From Pseudoxanthomonas dokdonensis (GTDB lineage Bacteria > Pseudomonadota > Gammaproteobacteria > Xanthomonadales > Xanthomonadaceae): a DNA stretch of 64,000 nucleotides. The number at the start of each line of letters is the position of its first letter. Position 1 is the first letter of the stretch. Below, piece by piece: positions 59,414-64,000 of this stretch. The stretch is taken from contig NZ_LDJL01000005.1 in NCBI RefSeq assembly GCF_001431405.1, forward strand, positions 62,001-126,000, written 5' to 3'. The position numbers and the translations under genes are program-made. The notes beneath the pieces are model-generated. The model was not told the DNA's origin, ran no database searches, and saw nothing but the letters and a program-made list of their open reading frames with translations.

Positions 59414-59669
59414 GGGCATGGCTGACGCCGACGCCGGTTAGCAAGGCTGGCGTAGCCTCGAATTTCCGCGGGGCGTCCGTGTACTGTCGAACTAGCATCG
59501 GAAACTTCTGCGTATCGTCTGACCACATACGCAAACTTCGACCTGTGTTGATTCGGCGACGGAATTTGCCGCGCCCAAACAAGCAGGATCTACCTGGCCG
59601 CGACGGAATTATCCGCGGTAGACAGGCGGCATCCGCCGGCCGTATCGACGCCTCCGTGTCCATTACGCT

Positions 59670-59697
59670 ATTTCGCATAATGTCTATTATGTTAAAG
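59670..59697. other. dif: XerCD dif-like recombination site
   Basis: XerC arm ATTTCGCATAA, spacer TGTCTA, XerD arm TTATGTTAAAG. Arms and 6-base spacer match the gammaproteobacterial dif consensus (GCGCATAA / TTATGTTAA). This is either the chromosome's dimer-resolution site or an att site of a Xer-using element. Confidence 0.78.
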
Positions 59698-59955
59698 TCT
59701 GGCGATGCCAGAGCGACCGTCATACCCGTTGGCATGGTTGTTACCGAAAACCGACCCATTAAACTGCTATCAACGACCGCGGATGCGGCCAGGACCCGTG
59801 CCTTGCCCAGCCAACGGTGCCGAGGCATGTTCAAACACTCCTCGTCAAATCGGGCGACTGGATCGCCGGGTCTGACCAATGTCCGCTTTCGTCACCGGAC
59901 ACTATCGCTCGATACCGAATCCAGAGAGAGTACGAATCCCTGGTAATAGGTCGCC

Positions 59956-60290
59956 TTGGGCGTATTCCTAGCCTTGCTGGCGCATAGCATCGCGTTGGGC
60001 ATCTATGCCCGATACGAAGCGCGGGCGGCGAGCGAACAGCTAAACAAGAACATGAAGCTACTCGGGCACAATGTCCAGGCACCTGTTGCAGCCATTCAAC
60101 AGCAGCCTGTGTACCCAGCAAAGCACCCTGCACGCCCGGCGCCCCTGGGAGAAGGTCAGCGCTGCATCGAGGGACGACGTTTCCAGCGCATGGAGAATGG
60201 CTGGTCCCACTTGCTCGGCAAACAGACCCAGCCCTACTCCCGTTTCGCCCCCGCATGTCGTTGCCCGGACGCGCTAGCATATACGCCGGG
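59956..60290 (+). pseudogene. possible small membrane protein or remnant
   Basis: From TTG 59956 a frame reads a membrane helix (GVFLALLAHSIALGIYARYE) followed by a soluble tail (GEGQRCIEGRRFQRMENGWSH). The frame then continues into the sensor-kinase gene without a stop, which is not normal, so the 3' end is probably frameshifted or truncated. No RBS seen. Confidence 0.3.
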
Positions 60291-60343
60291 CTCATGGGGA
60301 TGCCCAACTATCCATCGAATTGTCCGGGCCCGCGGAGGGCGGC

Positions 60344-63300
60344 ATGTTGCGTTGTCTGTCAACGATCCTGTTGAGCATATTGGGTCTGATCGCAGTCGCC
60401 TTGCCGGCCTGCGCGCTGGACCCTGCTGCCAGCATCACCCAGCTCAAACACAGCCGCTGGATGGCCGACGATGGGGTGCCGCTGGGAATCTATGCGCTGG
60501 CGCAGACCCCCGATGGTTTCCTGTGGATTGGCAGCGATGCGGGCTTGCACCGATTCGACGGTATCCGCTTTGAACCGCTGGCAGTAACCGGCGCTGGCGA
60601 CGAGCCGGTATCCGCGTTGATGGCATCACGCAACGGTGACCTGTGGATTGGATACCAGTCGGGACGCGTGGCGGTCCTGCGCAATGGCAGGCTGCTGGAA
60701 CGCACGCCACCGTACAGTGATCGCTGGATACACCGGTTCCACCAGGATCGCAGCGGCGCGGTGTGGACCATGACCGGCAATATCAAGCATCCGCTCATGC
60801 GCTACCAGGATGGCCGATGGCAGGATATCGGAACGCCCTGGGGGTTCGACAGCAACTACGCGTCGTCGATCGCCGAAGATGGTGAAGGCGGCTTGTGGCT
60901 GGGCAAAGAGAAAAGCGTCGCCTATCTGCCGCCAGGACAACGGCACTTCCGCAACGTCGATGTCAGGGCCCTCGAACACTCGGCCGATAATTTTGCCGTG
61001 GCCACCGATCCCCATGGGCGTGTGTGGTTGTCCAGCGCAATGATCGGCACGTGGCGCTTGCCCGCTTACCCGGCCAACGAACGCGCGCCCGACGTTCCAG
61101 CGACGATAGCTCCCGCGGTCGGCGGCCACTCCTATCGTGCCGCCTTGTTCGATCGGGATGGTGCCCTGTGGGGGGTTACCTACGCGGCCGGGATCTACCG
61201 CATCGCCCAGCCGGGTAGCCTGTACGGCGGGCAGCAGCCCATAGAAGAAAGCTATACCACCCGCGACGGGCTGAGCTCCGACCGGGCCCAAGCTGTCCTG
61301 GAAGACCGCGAAGGCAATATCTGGATAGGGACGAGTGCTGGCCTGGATCGCTTCCGGTCCGCGGCTGTCCAGCCTGCGGGCGGAATACCGCCCCACTCTC
61401 GATTCGGCTATGTGCTGATGAGTGCGCGCGACGGCAGTGTCTACGTGGCGGATTCGGACAGCCTTTTCCGCGCCCCCCCCGGTGGCGATGCCATCCGCGT
61501 ACTCGACGGGCTGGATAACCCGCAGGCCATGTGCGAAGACGCGACCGGCACCGCCTGGTTGAAGACCCGAAGCCAACTCTTCCGCGGCGTCCAGGGCCGG
61601 TTCCAAGCCGTTGAGACACCCGCAAAACCCCGTTCGGTACTGGATTGCGTGGTGACTTCCGATGGCCGGATGTTGTTCAGTCGCTACAGTGGTGGCTTGA
61701 TCCAGTACAGCCGCGAAGAATGGAAGGACAGCCTGCCCGACGGCAGCGACGGTCCGCAACGGATATCAGCCATGCTGGCCGGGCCTGGAGATGGCTTGTT
61801 GGCCTACATACGAGCACGTGGCGTCGCACGGATCGATCCGCCTGCGGTGCAGCTGCTGTGGCCGCAGAAAGCTATTCCAGGCGGCGAGGTAACCCTGCTG
61901 CACCGGATGGGCGATGACGTGATCATCGCCAGCCTCGGCGGCATCGCCAGGCTTCGTAATGACACGATCACGCCATTCAGAAGTCCGCAAAGCTGGTTGA
62001 AGGGCATCACCGGCATCGCTGAAACCGCTGATGGTTACCTTTATCTGTTGTCACGCGCCAGTATAGTTCGAGTGCCGCGAGCGGATTTCCTGCGGGGCTT
62101 CGACCACCCTGCCCCGGAGCTGCCTGTCGAAATTCTGGATTTCGAAGATGGCCTGCAGGCACCCGCGGCACCGGGCTATGCGCGCAATGCCGTGGCCGGC
62201 GGCGACGGCGCGCTCTGGTTCATGACCACGGACGGCATCGTGCGGATAGATCCGACACGCATCAGCCGCAACCCGCTGCCGCCACCGGTCAGGATTGTCG
62301 GCGTGGCATACGGTTCGCAACGACTCCGTGACCCGGTGTCGGCAACATTGCCGGCTGGCGTGTCGCGGCTTGAGATCGACTACACGGCATTGAGCCTTAG
62401 CGTGCCCAAGCGGGTCCGCTTCCGGTATCGGCTGGAAGGCGTTGATCAGGATTGGATCGAAGCAGGCAGCCGGCGCCAGGCGTTCTATACCAATCTGCGG
62501 CCCGGCGACTATCGCTTTCATGTGATCGCAGCGAACAACGATGGCGTCTGGAACCAGGAAGGCGCAACGTTTGACTTCAAGCTGCCGCCCACCTTCGTCC
62601 AGTCGATGTGGTTCAAGGCAATGATGGTGACGGCAGTGGCGCTGATATTGTGGGGCTTCTACCTGCTCAGGCTGCGGCACGCCACGGCGCGCTTGCGGGA
62701 TCGTTTCGACGGTCAGGTCGCCGAGCGTGCGCGTATCGCCCGCGAGCTGCATGACACGCTGCTGCAGGAGTTCCAGGCGCTGACGCTACGTTTCCAAGGC
62801 ACCGTCAACAAGCTGCCCGTCGATGCAGGCATGCGCGCTGACCTCACCAAAGCCCTGGACCGGGCGGACGAGGCGCTCAAGACAGGACGCGATCGTGTCC
62901 AGGATCTGCGTAATCCGCGGATGGGCGACGACCTGCCGGAAGCCTTACAGGGCATCGCCAGCCAGGTAGTCGAAGCACGGCCGCTGGTGTTGCACTTGTC
63001 CTTCGAAGGCAAGCGTCAACCCATCACTGACACGGCGACCGAAGAAATGCAGCGCATCGCCGAGGAAGCACTGCGCAACGTGGTCAAACACGCGAATGCA
63101 TGCAACGTGTGGTTGCTTCTGGACTACCGCGAACAGGGGTTGACGATGTCGATCCGCGATGACGGCACTGGATTGGATGCGGCCGCTGACCGCAGTGACG
63201 GCCATTTCGGGTGTCTTGGCATGCGCGAACGCGCACAGCGGATTGGTGGACGACTGACGATACGGGCCGCCGCCGAAGGCGGCACCATTGTCGAGCTGGT

Positions 63301-63397
63301 GGTGCCTGGACGCTATGTCTATCGTCGCAGTCGACCGGGTCTATGGCATTGGCCTGGGCGACGCTCCGAGCAGGCTCAATCAAGGCCTTGGCGATAG
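60344..63397 (+). CDS. two-component hybrid sensor: periplasmic propeller / Y_Y_Y / HisKA_3 kinase
   Basis: 1,017 residues from ATG 60344 (GGAGG at 60333-60337). A signal peptide is followed by a beta-propeller of Reg_prop repeats (LAQTPDGFLWIGSDAGLHRF; EDREGNIWIGTSAGLDRF), a Y_Y_Y domain, one membrane helix (AMMVTAVALILWGFYLL), a HisKA_3 domain with ARELHDTLLQEFQALTLRF (His phosphoacceptor) and a HATPase (EEALRNVVKHANA...IRDDGTGLD...LGMRERAQRIGG). It belongs to the NarL-type class. No response regulator gene lies in the window, so the partner must be elsewhere. Confidence 0.92.
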   Translation: MLRCLSTILLSILGLIAVALPACALDPAASITQLKHSRWMADDGVPLGIYALAQTPDGFLWIGSDAGLHRFDGIRFEPLAVTGAGDEPVSALMASRNGDLWIGYQSGRVAVLRNGRLLERTPPYSDRWIHRFHQDRSGAVWTMTGNIKHPLMRYQDGRWQDIGTPWGFDSNYASSIAEDGEGGLWLGKEKSVAYLPPGQRHFRNVDVRALEHSADNFAVATDPHGRVWLSSAMIGTWRLPAYPANERAPDVPATIAPAVGGHSYRAALFDRDGALWGVTYAAGIYRIAQPGSLYGGQQPIEESYTTRDGLSSDRAQAVLEDREGNIWIGTSAGLDRFRSAAVQPAGGIPPHSRFGYVLMSARDGSVYVADSDSLFRAPPGGDAIRVLDGLDNPQAMCEDATGTAWLKTRSQLFRGVQGRFQAVETPAKPRSVLDCVVTSDGRMLFSRYSGGLIQYSREEWKDSLPDGSDGPQRISAMLAGPGDGLLAYIRARGVARIDPPAVQLLWPQKAIPGGEVTLLHRMGDDVIIASLGGIARLRNDTITPFRSPQSWLKGITGIAETADGYLYLLSRASIVRVPRADFLRGFDHPAPELPVEILDFEDGLQAPAAPGYARNAVAGGDGALWFMTTDGIVRIDPTRISRNPLPPPVRIVGVAYGSQRLRDPVSATLPAGVSRLEIDYTALSLSVPKRVRFRYRLEGVDQDWIEAGSRRQAFYTNLRPGDYRFHVIAANNDGVWNQEGATFDFKLPPTFVQSMWFKAMMVTAVALILWGFYLLRLRHATARLRDRFDGQVAERARIARELHDTLLQEFQALTLRFQGTVNKLPVDAGMRADLTKALDRADEALKTGRDRVQDLRNPRMGDDLPEALQGIASQVVEARPLVLHLSFEGKRQPITDTATEEMQRIAEEALRNVVKHANACNVWLLLDYREQGLTMSIRDDGTGLDAAADRSDGHFGCLGMRERAQRIGGRLTIRAAAEGGTIVELVVPGRYVYRRSRPGLWHWPGRRSEQAQSRPWR

Positions 63398-63470
63398 CGC
63401 CGGGTTGACCGCCGGCGCGGCGATGACATGGCGCTTTGGTGGCGCCGTCAAGGCGCGGTTGCAACGGCCC

Positions 63471-63486
63471 TCCCCCGCATGGGGGA
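63471..63486. promoter_or_regulatory. palindrome upstream of the catalase gene
   Basis: TCCCCC-GCAT-GGGGGA, perfect 6-base arms, 83 bases before the catalase start. Could bind a response regulator of the NarL type, in which case it may relate to the sensor kinase just upstream. Confidence 0.45.
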
Positions 63487-63568
63487 ATCACCTCACCTCC
63501 CGATGAGGCACGGCGGTCGCCTGGTGCATGGACGATGATGCAGCTACGTCCCCGTTTGGCCAAACGCC

Positions 63569-64000
63569 ATGAACAAACGCCTCAGTCACGCCAACGGCGC
63601 TCCTGTCGTAGACAACCTCAACACGCTGACCGCGGGCGCACGCGGGCCTGCGCTGCTGCAGGATATCTGGCTGCTGGAGAAGCTGGCGCACTTCGATCGC
63701 GAAGTGATTCCCGAACGACGAATGCACGCCAAAGGCTCGGGCGCCTATGGCAGCTTCACCGTGACCCACGACATCAGTCGCTACACCTGCGCCCACCTGT
63801 TTGCTGAAATCGGTCGCAGGACACCAGTGTTCGTTCGATTCTCGACGGTGGCTGGCGAGCGAGGCGCGGCCGATGCCGAGCGTGACATCCGCGGCTTCGC
63901 GGTCAAGTTCTACAGCGAGCAAGGCAACTGGGACCTGGTCGGCAACAACACGCCGGTGTTCTTCTTCCGGGATCCGCTGCGTTTCCCGGATCTCAATCAT
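63569..64000 (+). CDS. kat: catalase (KatA/KatE type), 5' part
   Basis: First 144 residues, continuing past the right edge. Heme catalase signature: H53 ([11 protein letters not shown], active-site His), then [28 protein letters not shown] and N126 in [13 protein letters not shown]. Decomposes H2O2 to water and oxygen. The opening [22 protein letters not shown] is typical of the monofunctional clade. Not possible to assign to a subclade because the remainder is missing. Confidence 0.95.
   Translation, partial: MNKRLSHANGAPVVDNLNTLTAGARGPALLQDIWLLEKLAHFDREVIPERRMHAKGSGAYGSFTVTHDISRYTCAHLFAEIGRRTPVFVRFSTVAGERGAADAERDIRGFAVKFYSEQGNWDLVGNNTPVFFFRDPLRFPDLNH

Larger units (their letters stand above)
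59414..60343. other. 930-base region with the dif-like site
   Basis: Holds the dif-like site at 59670-59697. A frame at 59956-60290 could encode a small membrane protein (below). Nothing else supported. Confidence 0.5.

Noticed and set aside
1..64000. CRISPR array or tRNA/rRNA genes
   Set aside because: I saw no regularly spaced identical repeats of 25-40 bases and no recognisable tRNA or rRNA sequence while reading; a tRNAscan or CRISPR finder run would settle it.

Overview
The window is GC-rich DNA from a gammaproteobacterium, most likely of the Xanthomonadaceae/Lysobacterales group. The grounds are codon use, the lpoB/ycfL/COG3014 gene order, a BigR-type sulfide operon, REP-like repeats beginning GTCATCCCGGCG, and a XerCD dif-like site close to the gammaproteobacterial consensus. 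No species can be assigned from sequence alone.

Layout. (1) Positions 1-23065 look like ordinary chromosome: the end of a large Ig-repeat autotransporter, a YCII protein, an Lpp-like lipoprotein, an L,D-transpeptidase-like protein, an old yellow enzyme divergent from a TetR regulator, DinG helicase, a GH43 glycosidase, a five-gene envelope operon (LpoB, YcfL, two unassigned exported proteins, COG3014), a winged-helix/kinase/TPR fusion, an RluA-type pseudouridine synthase, and a sulfur-detoxification locus (two YeeE/YedE-type halves, an MBL-fold persulfide dioxygenase-like enzyme and a BigR/SqrR repressor). (2) Positions 23.4-30.5 kb carry a Tn7-like transposition operon: TnsA-like, TnsB, an 80-residue mini-TnsC, TnsC and TniQ, plus accessory genes. 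(3) Positions 30.6-35.0 kb hold a gene remnant cut by a degenerate IS3-family element, an AT-richer pair (class IV aminotransferase and a C39-like protein) and a PD-(D/E)XK protein. (4) Positions 35.0-50.1 kb are a defence-like island, all on the minus strand: sigma-like factor, 207-aa protein and ImmA-UvrD helicase; then a complete ubiquitin-like conjugation operon of the Bil type (two-domain Ubl, E2-like, JAB protease, E1-like) with a four-helix membrane protein; then an AAA ATPase/subtilase pair; then two nuclease-like proteins, one with a SEC-C tail. (5) Positions 50.2-52.5 kb are an integration module: a fragment of one tyrosine recombinase, an intact related one, and a divergent KfrA-like protein. 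(6) Positions 52.6-59.4 kb hold a His-Xaa-Ser RiPP-like operon (hxsD-hxsB-hxsC-hxsA plus a Cys-rich lipoprotein), followed by a putative helical protein, a membrane protein, a BPSL0761-type protein and an SseB-like protein. (7) A dif-like site lies at 59.67 kb. After it come a periplasmic-propeller hybrid sensor kinase and the start of a catalase, which look like chromosome again.

The accessory region from about 23.1 to 59.6 kb therefore seems to be a composite of several nested or adjacent mobile elements between the bigR locus and dif. The strongest candidate for an unusual system is the Bil-type ubiquitin-like operon at 35.0-38.4 kb with its fifth membrane gene and its upstream sigma/ImmA-helicase module. 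The Hxs operon, the mini-TnsC transposon and the aminotransferase/C39-like pair are the next best.
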